A stretch of 64,000 bases of DNA from Candidatus Gastranaerophilales bacterium (GTDB taxonomy: Bacteria > Cyanobacteriota > Vampirovibrionia > Gastranaerophilales > Gastranaerophilaceae). The DNA lies in NCBI GenBank assembly GCA_944325065.1, contig CALUYS010000002.1, forward strand, positions 122,172 to 186,171, read 5' to 3'. This document shows, piece after piece, positions 19,745 to 28,656 of this stretch. Position 1 is the first letter of the stretch, and each line of letters starts with the position of its first letter. The notes under the pieces are model-generated. The model had not been told where the DNA came from, made no database searches, and saw only the letters and a program-made list of their open reading frames with translations. A program made the translations under genes and the position numbers.

Positions 19745-20279
19745 AATTATTCTTCATGCTTGTTGTGCTGTTTGTGCAACTTATCCTATTGCTTTGTTAA
19801 AAAAAGAGGGATATTATCCTATTATTTATTTTGATAATCCAAATATTTATCCTTATGAAGAATATAAAATACGAAAAAACGAACTTATTAAATATTGTAA
19901 GAAGTATAATTTAGAGTATTATCAAAATGACTATGCTAATGAGAAGTGGGAAAATTTTGTTAAGGGGTTTGAAAATGAGCCTGAGAAAGGATTAAGATGT
20001 CAAAAATGTTTTTATTTTCGTTTAAAAAATACTGCAAATTTTGCAATAGATAAAAAAATAAAATTTTTTACAACAACATTAACAGTTAGTCCACATAAAA
20101 ATACAAAAGATATTTTTAAAATTGGTGAAAAAGTTCAAAATGAATTTAATAATGAAATTGAATTTATGAAATATAATTTTAAAAAACAAAATGGTTATTT
20201 AATTACAATAAATAATGCTAAATTTGAAAGGTTTTATCGACAAGATTATTGTGGTTGTAGATATAGTATAAGAAATTAG
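19734..20279 (+). CDS. queH: Epoxyqueuosine reductase QueH
   Basis: Last step of queuosine synthesis in tRNA. The 181 residues carry the QueH pattern: an N-terminal HACCAVCATYP with adjacent Cys, LRCQKCFYFRL in the middle, TTTLTVSPHKNT, and the C-terminal RQDYCGCRYS. The paired cysteines bind an iron-sulfur cluster and a second metal in characterised QueH. It overlaps the end of thiE by 11 bp, so the two are cotranscribed. Confidence 0.93.
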   Translation: MLNKIILHACCAVCATYPIALLKKEGYYPIIYFDNPNIYPYEEYKIRKNELIKYCKKYNLEYYQNDYANEKWENFVKGFENEPEKGLRCQKCFYFRLKNTANFAIDKKIKFFTTTLTVSPHKNTKDIFKIGEKVQNEFNNEIEFMKYNFKKQNGYLITINNAKFERFYRQDYCGCRYSIRN

Positions 20280-20456
20280 AATATAATAAGAAAAACGATT
20301 ATAATATGAAGAATTGTAACAAAAATATTAAAAATAAGTATAAAATATTAAAGTTTTTGTTAAAGTAAGTCGATAAATATGAAGTATCGTAGGAAAATTA
20401 GAGATTAATTATATAATTAGTTTCTAATGAAAACAAAAAGGGAATGTTAATCAACT

Positions 20457-22676
20457 ATGGGTATGTCGGCTTCACAAGCTAGATATTTGAGTTTGACTGC
20501 ACGCAAATCTGATTTAGAGTTTCGTGGGCAGCAAATCAACCAATCAAGATTAATGCTTTCAAATCAAAGTGCTAATCTTTATTCAAGTATGTTGTCTATG
20601 TCAGTGCCCACCCCACCAGTTGAAACTGATTTTATGAAAGATGTTTATTCATTTTCTATGAATGGTGATAATACGACATTATCTAGTTATAAATTAAGTA
20701 TGGGTAAAGACGGATATGGGTATGATATACTTTATTCTAAACCTGCATCGACACAACAATTAACAGCTTCCACTACATCTGAAGTACAAAAATCTGTAAC
20801 TAGAAAAGCTTCTCAAGGAAATAATGATATAAGTAAGCCTGTAAAAATTAAAGTCGGGTATAAAAATGCTGACGGCGACGAAACTTTTACTTCTAATCAA
20901 TCTCCGCAAAAGTCTAGATTGATTACGATGAATCCCGTAACCTACCAAGCAAACAATATAAGTTTTGGTGGTGAGCATACAAATCGTAAACTTTGGGAAC
21001 AGTTGAAAAAATCGTATAACTTTAATTATGCTACTTCTTCTGATGGTACTACTGTTGATAAATCTAAGATAGGAACTAGTAGTAATGCTAACACGTTTAC
21101 TTATGACGATGGTGAACAGAAATTATCTCTTCATAGATTAACAAACCAAAAACTTGAAGACTTCTTTGGAGGTTCCGCGTCAGGAGACACAGACACTGGA
21201 ACGTATAATGCATCAGGCGGTTTACTTGAAAAAATATTAGGAACAAAAGATATTATAACAAACGGAGATTTTCAAACATCTCAAGTTTATATGGATCAAA
21301 ATGGTGATGTCTATGTTATGACTTCAGGAACAAATAGTGCCGACACGCTATTTGGAGGTAAGGGTGCACCTTATAAGTTTGCAGATAGTACAACCATAAA
21401 AAAATACAAGTTAACTGATATTTTGGGGTTAACTCAGGATACTACTGCTAAGAGACAGGGCAATAATGTTCCTGATAACGAAGCGGTATATTTTTCCGAC
21501 CTATATACTGGTACTAGTGCCGACCAATCTACTGACCGTGTGTATTTTTCTGGGTTTAGTTTTGCTTCAGAAAAACTAAGTTTTAATTATTCAACAGCTT
21601 CTCAAAATGGTTTAGGTTCAATAACAACTTTAAATGGACATCAAGTTTCTAAAATTGATCAATCAAAGTTAGAAGAACTTGGTATTGAAGAAGCTGACGA
21701 AAAAAATAAAACTGGTGCTACAAATGGAGATAATGCAAATAAATCTGCTATTACCTATAATTATTATATGGATGAACAAACAGGTGATGTTTGGAGACAA
21801 CAAATAACGACTTCGACAAGTGGTGTTATTTCTGAATCCTGGGGGCTTTATAAAGCTCAAAAACAAGTTACAGTCGATGGAAATGAAGCTCAATTAATTG
21901 ATGAAACAGAATGGCCCTCAGGGATAGAAAGATCTACATATTCACCTAGTGAATATGATTGTTACTATGTACCTGATGAGACAGGTACTGGTGGTAGCTA
22001 CTATCTTGTTAGAAACGATGTTGCTAATGGATATCAACTAGATGATGTTTTAGATAATGACAATACCGCAAATTTTACTTCGACACGTCAATATAACGCA
22101 AATAACACATACAAAATTGAAGGAATGACTGCTTGTGTTGTTAATGAAGATAATGTCCCTTCTACCATTGCTGATGCTTATGATCTTGATGATTATATAA
22201 TCTATGCTACATATGATGATTCCGACACTGATTTTTCAAATCCTATTAAATACTACGTATTCCCAAAGGATGAAGACGATGCAAATGCTGTTTGTTCATA
22301 TGCCTATGAAAAATCTTATACCGGCAAAAATGAAATCCTTGAAGGACGCGCTAATATCCTTGTTGATGAAAATGGCAGATTATCTAAACTTAATATTGCT
22401 GGAGTTGGAACTTATGCTCTTGAATATGGTCAGGAAATAGATCAAGATGCCTACGATGAAGCTTACAAAGAATATGAATTTAAACTCCAAAAATATGAAA
22501 AAGAAATTGCTGATATCGATGCTAAAACTGCAACTATTCAACAACAAGATAAAAAATTAGAACTTCAATTAAAATCTATTGATACAGAACATAGTGCCAT
22601 TCAAACAGAACTTGAAGCTTTGAAAAAAGTTATTGATACTAATATTAAATCAAGTTTCGGTACTTTTGGAGGCTAA
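20457..22676 (+). CDS. Large protein of unknown function with MGMSASQAR N-terminus
   Basis: 739 residues. The N-terminus (MGMSASQARYLSLTARKSDL, then EFRGQQINQSR) is a helical segment reminiscent of other MG-S-QAR-L-LTAR-type proteins in gut bacteria. The middle is Ser/Thr/Asp/Tyr-rich with many acidic turns and no recognised domain. Residues 650-739 form a coiled coil (EYEFKLQKYEKEIADIDAK and onward) ending KSSFGTFGG. There is no signal peptide or transmembrane segment. AAAAGGGAATG precedes the start, with 12-nt spacing. A terminator follows. Secretion by a non-Sec route is possible but not shown. Confidence 0.75.
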   Translation: MGMSASQARYLSLTARKSDLEFRGQQINQSRLMLSNQSANLYSSMLSMSVPTPPVETDFMKDVYSFSMNGDNTTLSSYKLSMGKDGYGYDILYSKPASTQQLTASTTSEVQKSVTRKASQGNNDISKPVKIKVGYKNADGDETFTSNQSPQKSRLITMNPVTYQANNISFGGEHTNRKLWEQLKKSYNFNYATSSDGTTVDKSKIGTSSNANTFTYDDGEQKLSLHRLTNQKLEDFFGGSASGDTDTGTYNASGGLLEKILGTKDIITNGDFQTSQVYMDQNGDVYVMTSGTNSADTLFGGKGAPYKFADSTTIKKYKLTDILGLTQDTTAKRQGNNVPDNEAVYFSDLYTGTSADQSTDRVYFSGFSFASEKLSFNYSTASQNGLGSITTLNGHQVSKIDQSKLEELGIEEADEKNKTGATNGDNANKSAITYNYYMDEQTGDVWRQQITTSTSGVISESWGLYKAQKQVTVDGNEAQLIDETEWPSGIERSTYSPSEYDCYYVPDETGTGGSYYLVRNDVANGYQLDDVLDNDNTANFTSTRQYNANNTYKIEGMTACVVNEDNVPSTIADAYDLDDYIIYATYDDSDTDFSNPIKYYVFPKDEDDANAVCSYAYEKSYTGKNEILEGRANILVDENGRLSKLNIAGVGTYALEYGQEIDQDAYDEAYKEYEFKLQKYEKEIADIDAKTATIQQQDKKLELQLKSIDTEHSAIQTELEALKKVIDTNIKSSFGTFGG

Positions 22677-22731
22677 AATAAAAAATATTTATTTCTATTC
22701 CCATTTATTTTCATACGATACTTTTTCTTTT

Positions 22732-22764
22732 GACTTAGTTTACTTTAAATTAAGTCTTTTTTTA
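22732..22764 (+). terminator. Terminator between converging genes
   Basis: An 11-bp stem (GACTTAGTTTA 22732-22742 with TAAATTAAGTC 22746-22756, one G-T pair) has a 3-nt loop and is followed by a run of T. It ends the transcript of the gene at 20457. Confidence 0.8.
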
Positions 22765-22770
22765 TTGTGG

Positions 22771-24900
22771 TTAATCTCCCTCTGAAGGTTTTGGCTCAGG
22801 AAGATTTGTATTTGCTTGATGTTCTTGATGATTCTCAACATTTATTTGTTTTGTTGTAGTTGTTTTAATATTTACAGAGTTATTGTTAGTGACACTAGAA
22901 GAAGAAGTAGGAGTATTATCTATTGCTTCATCAGTAGTTACTGTATGACTTTTTGTTGAAGACGAATTAATATTTTGATTATTTTCTTCATCACTTTCAT
23001 CTTCCATAATTTCTTCACTTGGTATATAATTACTTTCAATTTGAGGTTTTTCTTTTATTATGTCGATTGGTTCATAGCTAAAATCAACGTTACCATAACT
23101 TTCTGTTGCAACTTTCATGGTATCTCTCCAGATTAAAGCAGGAACAGAACCACCGGTTAAAGGTATACCCATTTTTGAATTATCATCATTCCCAACCCAA
23201 ACGCCTAGAACAACATCAGGTGTATAACCAATAAACCAAGCATCTTTATAATCATCAGTAGTCCCTGATTTCCCAGCAGATGGTTTATTTATATTTGCAC
23301 CTCGACCTGTACCTTCTTTTATAACAGTCTTTAACATTTGCGTAATTCCAGATGCCGTTTCTGTACTTATTGCTTTCATAATTCTTGCTTTTGGAGCTTC
23401 ATATAGAATTTTTCCACGTGATGTTTCAACACGTAAAACTGAATAAGGTTTAACTCTATATCCTCCATTTGCAAATGCTCCATATGCGACAACCATTTCG
23501 GATAATTTTACTCCATTCGAGCCCAATGCTATTGTTAAATCATTTTCTATTGGTGTAGATATTCCAAGTGAACGAACAAGAGATACAACAGGACGGACAC
23601 CTGTATCTTTTATTAGTTGGGCTGCCATAACATTTGATGAGTATGTTAAACCTTTGTATAATGGTAAGTTCCCACGATATTTTGATCCATAATTTCTTGG
23701 AGACCAATCACCAATTGTAATAGGACGATCTGCTAAAGTATCGGTAATTTTCCAACCTTTTTGTAGCGCTGCTGCATATACAAATGGTTTAAATGCTGAT
23801 CCTGGAGGACGAACTGCATTTTGTATCCTATCATATTGACTTTTTTCATAATTCTTACCACCAACATACACAAGTATTTCACCTGTTAAAGGTGATAAAC
23901 CATATACAGCACTTTGTTGTTTGTCTTTCGTTAAACCATAGGATTGTAAGTATCTTCTTACTGCTTCATCAGCTGCTTTTTGAGCTTTATAATTTAAGGT
24001 TGTTGTTATTTTATAACCACCTGATGATACATCTCGTTCATCAAACCCTAAAGTATTTAATTCATTCATAACCAAATCAATAAAATAAGGAGCTTTATTA
24101 TACGAGTATATATGCGGATTTTTATTTAATGACAAAGGTGTTTTTAATGCTATATCATATTCTTCTTTTGTTATATAATCCATTTTTAACATACGTTTTA
24201 AAACATGATTTTGCCGTTTTTTTGCAAGTTCTGGATTATTAAATGGTGAATAAATTGAAGGAGCTTGGGGTAAACCAGCAATTAATGCACATTGTGCTAG
24301 ATTTAAATCTTTAACTGATTTATTAAAATATATTTGCGAAGCACCCTCAACACCATAAGCTCCTGAGCCTAAATATACATTATTTAAATACATTTCAAGA
24401 ATTTGGTCTTTTGATAATGTTTTTTCAATTTGTGAAGAAACTATAAATTCTTTTATTTTACGGTCAAAAGTTTTATCATTATTCAAAAAAAGTATACGGG
24501 CTAGTTGTTGTGTTATTGTTGAAGCTCCTTGAACAAATGAACCAGCTTTTATGTTTGCAAATGTTGAACGTAATAAACCAAAAAGATCATAACCATTATG
24601 TGAATAAAAATTTTTGTCTTCAGTTGCAATTATTGCTTCAATTAAGTGTTTAGGAACTTTTTCAACACTTATATGCTCAAATTTATAGGCTGTAAAAGTT
24701 TTTATTATATCACCATCTTGTGAATAAATTTTTGTTACTATATTTGGGGTAAAAGATTCCAAATTTTCAATTGGGGGAAGTGATGCTATATAAAATTTAA
24801 ATCCTACATATAATGCAAATAAAATCGCAAGAGAGGCTGTAAATAAATTTTTTATCATGTTTATAAATATATTGTCTTTTATATGTTTTTTTCTTCTCAT
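22771..24900 (-). CDS. Class A penicillin-binding protein (PBP1A type)
   Basis: Bifunctional peptidoglycan synthase. The 709 residues comprise a short basic cytoplasmic tail, one membrane segment (about 17-35), and a GT51 glycosyltransferase domain with EDKNFYSHNG and GASTITQQLAR. The transpeptidase domain has SxxK in GSAFKPF near residue 367, SxN in SSNVMAAQ near 423, and KTG-type KSGTTDDYKDAWF near 545. The last 90 residues are a Ser/Thr/Asn-rich disordered tail. It is divergent from the small CxxCxxxCC gene (43-bp gap to its inferred start). Confidence 0.95.
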   Translation of the reverse strand: MRRKKHIKDNIFINMIKNLFTASLAILFALYVGFKFYIASLPPIENLESFTPNIVTKIYSQDGDIIKTFTAYKFEHISVEKVPKHLIEAIIATEDKNFYSHNGYDLFGLLRSTFANIKAGSFVQGASTITQQLARILFLNNDKTFDRKIKEFIVSSQIEKTLSKDQILEMYLNNVYLGSGAYGVEGASQIYFNKSVKDLNLAQCALIAGLPQAPSIYSPFNNPELAKKRQNHVLKRMLKMDYITKEEYDIALKTPLSLNKNPHIYSYNKAPYFIDLVMNELNTLGFDERDVSSGGYKITTTLNYKAQKAADEAVRRYLQSYGLTKDKQQSAVYGLSPLTGEILVYVGGKNYEKSQYDRIQNAVRPPGSAFKPFVYAAALQKGWKITDTLADRPITIGDWSPRNYGSKYRGNLPLYKGLTYSSNVMAAQLIKDTGVRPVVSLVRSLGISTPIENDLTIALGSNGVKLSEMVVAYGAFANGGYRVKPYSVLRVETSRGKILYEAPKARIMKAISTETASGITQMLKTVIKEGTGRGANINKPSAGKSGTTDDYKDAWFIGYTPDVVLGVWVGNDDNSKMGIPLTGGSVPALIWRDTMKVATESYGNVDFSYEPIDIIKEKPQIESNYIPSEEIMEDESDEENNQNINSSSTKSHTVTTDEAIDNTPTSSSSVTNNNSVNIKTTTTKQINVENHQEHQANTNLPEPKPSEGD

Positions 24901-24926
24901 ACATTTTATCTCTTCTTAATTTTTTA

Positions 24927-24935
24927 TGTTATACT
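24927..24935 (+). promoter_or_regulatory. Extended -10 promoter in front of the CxxCxxxCC gene
   Basis: TG-T-TATACT (24927-24935) lies 8 bp before ATG 24944. The upstream ATG at 24926 is inside this promoter, so it cannot be the start if this is the -10. The transcript would be leaderless. Confidence 0.6.
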
Positions 24936-24943
24936 TATATATT

Positions 24944-25363
24944 ATGGTAACAAAAACACCTAAATTTTTCTATTTATTAAGTTTTGTAAAATCTATATAC
25001 TGGGAATTTAAATCGTATTTTGTTCCTAAAAAGGTCGTTTATAAAATTGAAGGGCATTGTAAAAGATGTGGTAAATGTTGTAATTATATGTATAGCTATG
25101 ATACATATACTGAAAAAGAATTTAAATTTATGCAATTTTTATTCCCAAAATATAAAAGATTTTATATTAAAGGTCGTGATGATTTTGGGAATTTAATATT
25201 TGCTTGCAAATACTTAACAAAGGAAGGGCTTTGTTCTCAATATAATAAAAGGCTTGAAATGTGTAAGCGGTATCCTGTTAGAATCTTAAAATTTAAACCA
25301 ATTTTACATGAAGGTTGTGGTTTTAAAGTCATTGAAAAAGATTTTCTAAGTTATTTAAAATAA
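24944..25363 (+). CDS. YkgJ-family CxxCxxxCC metal-binding protein
   Basis: 139 residues from the ATG at 24944. An earlier in-frame ATG at 24926 lies within a -10 promoter element and is rejected. The signature GHCKRCGKCCNYM holds the CxxCxxxCC cluster, followed by FACKYL, GLCSQYNKRLEMCKRYP and GCGFKV, eight or more Cys in all. The family is thought to bind zinc or an iron-sulfur cluster, and its function is not established. It has no ribosome binding site. It converges with the motor-protein gene, with a 10-bp gap. Confidence 0.85.
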   Translation: MVTKTPKFFYLLSFVKSIYWEFKSYFVPKKVVYKIEGHCKRCGKCCNYMYSYDTYTEKEFKFMQFLFPKYKRFYIKGRDDFGNLIFACKYLTKEGLCSQYNKRLEMCKRYPVRILKFKPILHEGCGFKVIEKDFLSYLK

Positions 25364-25373
25364 ATTACAATTA

Positions 25374-26075
25374 TTATTGTTGAATATTTTTATTTTTCAA
25401 AATATTTTCAATAAATGAAGGTTCATTATATATGATTTTAAACTCAACTCGACGACTTTTTGCAAAGTTTTCTGAACCATCTTTGTTTAAAACAGGGTTT
25501 GAATAACTTCTCCCATTAATGCTTATTTTTTTATATAAATTTTTATCTATTTTTTCATTATAATTTTTGCTTAAAATATATTTTGATACACTTAAAGCTC
25601 TTTTTGCACTAAGTTCTAAATTTAAATTATAATTATCTTTTTCATTTTTTGCTTGATGAAAACTGTTTGAATCCGTATGCCCTTCGATGACTATTTGTGA
25701 TATTTTTTCTGATATATCATTATCATTTAGAATAACATCAAAGTATAATGGCAAAAATTTATCAAGAAAGTTTTTACCATTTTGAGTAAGTTCCCAACTA
25801 TTTGATTCAAATAATTCTAAATTTGATATTTTAACAATATTTGCAAGTTTATCAATTTCAATATTTAAATTGTTTTTGGTAAGTTTTTCATGTATTTTTT
25901 CCATAGTTTGCATATTTTTATTTTGTTTTGTTACTTTTTCGGTACTAAATCCTAAAATAGCTAAAACAAATAGCATAATAAATGTAATCATAAGTCCTAA
26001 AAGTAGGTCACTCATTGTTACCCAAAATATGTTTTCTTCAATTTCTTCATTTTTTTTGTTAAAATACTGTTTCAT
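25374..26075 (-). CDS. MotB/OmpA-type motor protein (ZorB-like)
   Basis: 233 residues. A single membrane segment (about 17-43) contains the proton-channel Asp in VTMSDLLLGLMITF. A linker of about 45 residues and an OmpA-like peptidoglycan-binding domain follow, with IVIEGHTDSN, LSAKRALSV and FAKSRRVEF, all hallmark positions. It starts 3 bp after the MotA-like gene, so the two are coupled and should form a membrane stator complex. The arrangement matches ZorAB of Zorya defence systems as well as flagellar or gliding stators. No flagellar gene and no zorC, zorD or zorE is present here. Confidence 0.85.
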   Translation of the reverse strand: MKQYFNKKNEEIEENIFWVTMSDLLLGLMITFIMLFVLAILGFSTEKVTKQNKNMQTMEKIHEKLTKNNLNIEIDKLANIVKISNLELFESNSWELTQNGKNFLDKFLPLYFDVILNDNDISEKISQIVIEGHTDSNSFHQAKNEKDNYNLNLELSAKRALSVSKYILSKNYNEKIDKNLYKKISINGRSYSNPVLNKDGSENFAKSRRVEFKIIYNEPSFIENILKNKNIQQ

Positions 26076-26078
26076 AAT

Positions 26079-26957
26079 TTATTCAAAAAGCTGACTTTCT
26101 GCATCTTTATTATTAACAGTTATACGAAGTTTATTTAAGCTATATATTATATTTTCTAAATATGGTTCAATTTGGTTAATTTGTGATGTAAAAGTGGAAC
26201 CAATAGATTCATTAAGTTTTGTAATAGCTTTTATTAACTCTACATTTTGAGCTTTACTATCGCGAAGTAACATCACTAAAAACTTTTCAGAAGTAATACG
26301 TTCAAATAAACGGTTAAACTCTTTAATAACAAGATCTAATGGTTGGATACATAATTTATTATAATAAATTCTTTCAATTAATGTAAATAATAAAGCACCT
26401 GATACAGCTAAGACAGAAACCACTGCCGCAACTTTTAATGCAGAAAGTAAACTTGTAACTGAAATTAAGGTCTTTTCATTTGTTGAAAAATCAATATTTG
26501 AAAACCCTATAGCTATTGATAAAAATGTAAATAAAGGACCAAGACCAGTTAAGATAGTTGGTGTAGCATTTAAAAATTTGTAATTATATTTAGAATGAAC
26601 AAGTGTATCTTCATTAAAATAAAACAAAGGATCATCTGTTGTTTGAATATTTTCATCATTATTAATATTTTTCATATTTAAACTAATGGATGAAACATCT
26701 GAAGTTTTGCTGCGATTAAATATTAAATTTTCTTTATATTTTAACCAATATGAATTTATATAATTGTTTTCCATTAAACAATTATCAAATTCTTTAAAAC
26801 GATATATCAACTCATCAGCTTTAAAACTTCTAAGAACTATTAAAATATCATTTAAATTTTTATTAATTTTTTTAAAGTTAGTAAAAAGATAAATTATGCA
26901 ATATATAAAAAATATTATAACTAAAATAATACCTGGGTCAGTAAAAATATGTGACAT
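26079..26957 (-). CDS. MotA/TolQ/ExbB-type proton channel protein (ZorA-like)
   Basis: 292 residues. There is an N-terminal membrane segment (about 8-27), a cytoplasmic helical stretch, then the paired channel helices: TPTILTGLGPLFTFLSIAIG near 132-152 and KVAAVVSVLAVSGALLFTL near 175-195. A C-terminal helical tail follows. The TPTxLTGLGxLFTF segment is closer to ZorA than to flagellar MotA or TolQ, but the long intracellular tail of defence ZorA is missing (only about 95 residues). It forms a stator pair with the following gene. Confidence 0.8.
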   Translation of the reverse strand: MSHIFTDPGIILVIIFFIYCIIYLFTNFKKINKNLNDILIVLRSFKADELIYRFKEFDNCLMENNYINSYWLKYKENLIFNRSKTSDVSSISLNMKNINNDENIQTTDDPLFYFNEDTLVHSKYNYKFLNATPTILTGLGPLFTFLSIAIGFSNIDFSTNEKTLISVTSLLSALKVAAVVSVLAVSGALLFTLIERIYYNKLCIQPLDLVIKEFNRLFERITSEKFLVMLLRDSKAQNVELIKAITKLNESIGSTFTSQINQIEPYLENIIYSLNKLRITVNNKDAESQLFE

Positions 26958-26992
26958 AATATAAAACCTTCTTCTAAACTTGAGTTGTATAT

Positions 26993-27250
26993 TTATTTTA
27001 AATAAGGTTCATCTTGCATTGCAACAGCGGAGATTTGGTTTGAAAAAACACAAACCTTTTTTATTGGTCCCAAAGAAGTTTTTTCAATTAATTTAGATTG
27101 CGTATGATAATTATTTATAATATTTATAAATTCATTATAAACTTCTTCAGGATTTTCAACATACAAAACAATAGGAGCGGCTGCTCCTTTAATAAATAAC
27201 AAAACTGACGTTTTGATTTTTATTTGTTGTGATGTATAATTTTGACTCAT
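26993..27250 (-). CDS. Small protein of unknown function next to the motor pair
   Basis: 85 residues from the ATG at 27250, giving MSQNYTSQQIKIKTSVLLF. A longer frame to 27307 begins with a hydrophobic stretch that has no ribosome binding site and is less likely. The fold looks alpha/beta with KGAAAPIVLYVENPEEVY, KVCVFSNQISAVAMQDEPYL. There is no signal peptide. It lies 35 bp upstream of the MotA-like gene in the same direction and may be cotranscribed with it. I do not recognise the family. Confidence 0.65.
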   Translation of the reverse strand: MSQNYTSQQIKIKTSVLLFIKGAAAPIVLYVENPEEVYNEFINIINNYHTQSKLIEKTSLGPIKKVCVFSNQISAVAMQDEPYLK

Positions 27251-27343
27251 ATATAAATTCCAACTTGATAACTTAAATATAAATAATATACAATAAAATA
27301 TTACCATTTTAAGTATTATGAGTCAATTATAAAAATATTAATA

Positions 27344-28189
27344 TCAATTATCGTCTTGGTTCATTCTATAGATAGAACTTCCAAGACCAACAACAGCACC
27401 TACAATGCCAGCACCTGTGGCTATTCGACCTAAAAGTTGACCTGATATAGGTAGAGAATCTTTATTCCCAAATACTGTTGCTATGCCTTTATATAAACCT
27501 ACACCAACCATTGATGCTGAAGCTGCACCTGCTGCACCGCCAACGGTACCACCAAAACCTTCAGCAATTTGGGATGAGGCTCTAACTTCTGTTCCGCTTA
27601 TATATGCTAAGGCATCATCTTGTGAAGTTCCACTGCCCCAAATACTTAGTGAAGTTCCTGATTTAACACCATTCATAAATGAACTGTCACTTGTATTTTT
27701 AAGTATTTCTTGAATGCTATAACCTGTAAGTTGTTGGAAAACCTGTTCAGCCATTGCTGCAATTTCTTTGCTATTGCTGGTATCAACAGCTTGAGAATAT
27801 ATAGAATTACTTGCGACAGCTGTTTTAAAATCTTCCCACTTTTCTTTAAATAGGCTTAGTTGATTATTTTGTACCAAATTACAAATATCAGTAGCAAGTT
27901 TTTGAACTTCAGCTGTTTGTGCTGTTGCGGTTGCTGATAATACATTACCTTGATAAGCATTATTATAGCTATTTGTCATTGATTGAGAGGTCATAGTCTG
28001 ATTTGTATCTTGTGATTTCAATGCATAATCAAAAACGCTATTTGTTCCACCTGTATAATATGAATTAACATTTCCATATGTTCCTAAAGTTGCATATGGC
28101 ATCATAGTGCCTGTTATCGGCATAGTACCTGTGGTATTCATAGTTGTATTCATCATTGGTAAAGTATTAGTATAGTTGTAGGACATCAT
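27344..28189 (-). CDS. Glycine-zipper protein of unknown function
   Basis: 281 residues. The N-terminal 90 are low-complexity Met/Thr/Asn/Tyr/Gly. A helical middle (about 95-170, AEVQKLATDICNLVQNNQLS) is followed by a Gly/Ala-rich C-terminal membrane-active region (GFGGTVGGAAGAASASMVGV and ATGAGIVGAVVGLGSSIYRM). GGAGG lies 3 bp from the first ATG and 6 bp from a second ATG at 28186, which is an equally good start. It resembles the gene at 55905 in overall plan (a helical body, then a glycine zipper). Its function is unknown. Confidence 0.7.
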   Translation of the reverse strand: MMSYNYTNTLPMMNTTMNTTGTMPITGTMMPYATLGTYGNVNSYYTGGTNSVFDYALKSQDTNQTMTSQSMTNSYNNAYQGNVLSATATAQTAEVQKLATDICNLVQNNQLSLFKEKWEDFKTAVASNSIYSQAVDTSNSKEIAAMAEQVFQQLTGYSIQEILKNTSDSSFMNGVKSGTSLSIWGSGTSQDDALAYISGTEVRASSQIAEGFGGTVGGAAGAASASMVGVGLYKGIATVFGNKDSLPISGQLLGRIATGAGIVGAVVGLGSSIYRMNQDDN

Positions 28190-28342
28190 TTGCCTCCATT
28201 TAATTTTGTAATCTTATATATATAAAAACATTTTTTACAAACGAATTTCTAGTATATACATTTTTTGTTACAAAACTTAATATAATTCCGAAAAATCAAT
28301 AAATTTGCTGAATGTTTAAAAAAAGACATATATTTTGTATAT

Positions 28343-28392
28343 AAAAACATAAAGAGGTATTTAAATTATTAAATACCTCTTTATGTTTAAAT
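28343..28392 (-). terminator. Long perfect terminator hairpin after rpsU
   Basis: A 20-bp perfect stem (28345-28364 with 28369-28388) has a 4-nt loop, flanked by A/T runs on both sides. It terminates the minus-strand rpsU transcript and may also block plus-strand read-through. Confidence 0.88.
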
Positions 28393-28405
28393 TTTGTATA
28401 AATAA

Positions 28406-28579
28406 TTAAACTCTGCGTTTACGAGCAGCTTCTGACTTACGTTTTCTTTTTAAACTTGGTTTTTCATATCGTTCACGGCGTTTAATTTCAGATAATATAC
28501 CTGCTTTTTGAATTTTTTTCTTAAATCTTCTCAACGCACTTTCTATATTTTCATTTTCACCAACACGTACTTCTGGCAT
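28406..28579 (-). CDS. rpsU: 30S ribosomal protein bS21
   Basis: 57 residues from ATG 28579: [20 protein letters not shown], then a basic helical tail ending [12 protein letters not shown]. This is the normal S21 form. GTG codons at 28591-28594 extend the frame by five residues, but they overlap the AAAGGTGG ribosome binding site, so the internal ATG is the better start. It lies 77 bp downstream of the sigma factor gene on the same strand; rpsU next to rpoD is a common bacterial arrangement. Confidence 0.93.
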   Translation of the reverse strand: MPEVRVGENENIESALRRFKKKIQKAGILSEIKRRERYEKPSLKRKRKSEAARKRRV

Positions 28580-28656
28580 TTTCTTTTTCACCACCTTTAT
28601 AATTATTTTTCTAAACTTAGGCTAGCATAAAGATAATATGTTGGCAAGTGTTTTAT

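Noticed and set aside
25374..26957. Complete Zorya anti-phage system
   Set aside because: Only the ZorA/ZorB-like motor pair is present. No zorC, zorD or zorE gene was found on either side, and neighbours are housekeeping or unknown genes.
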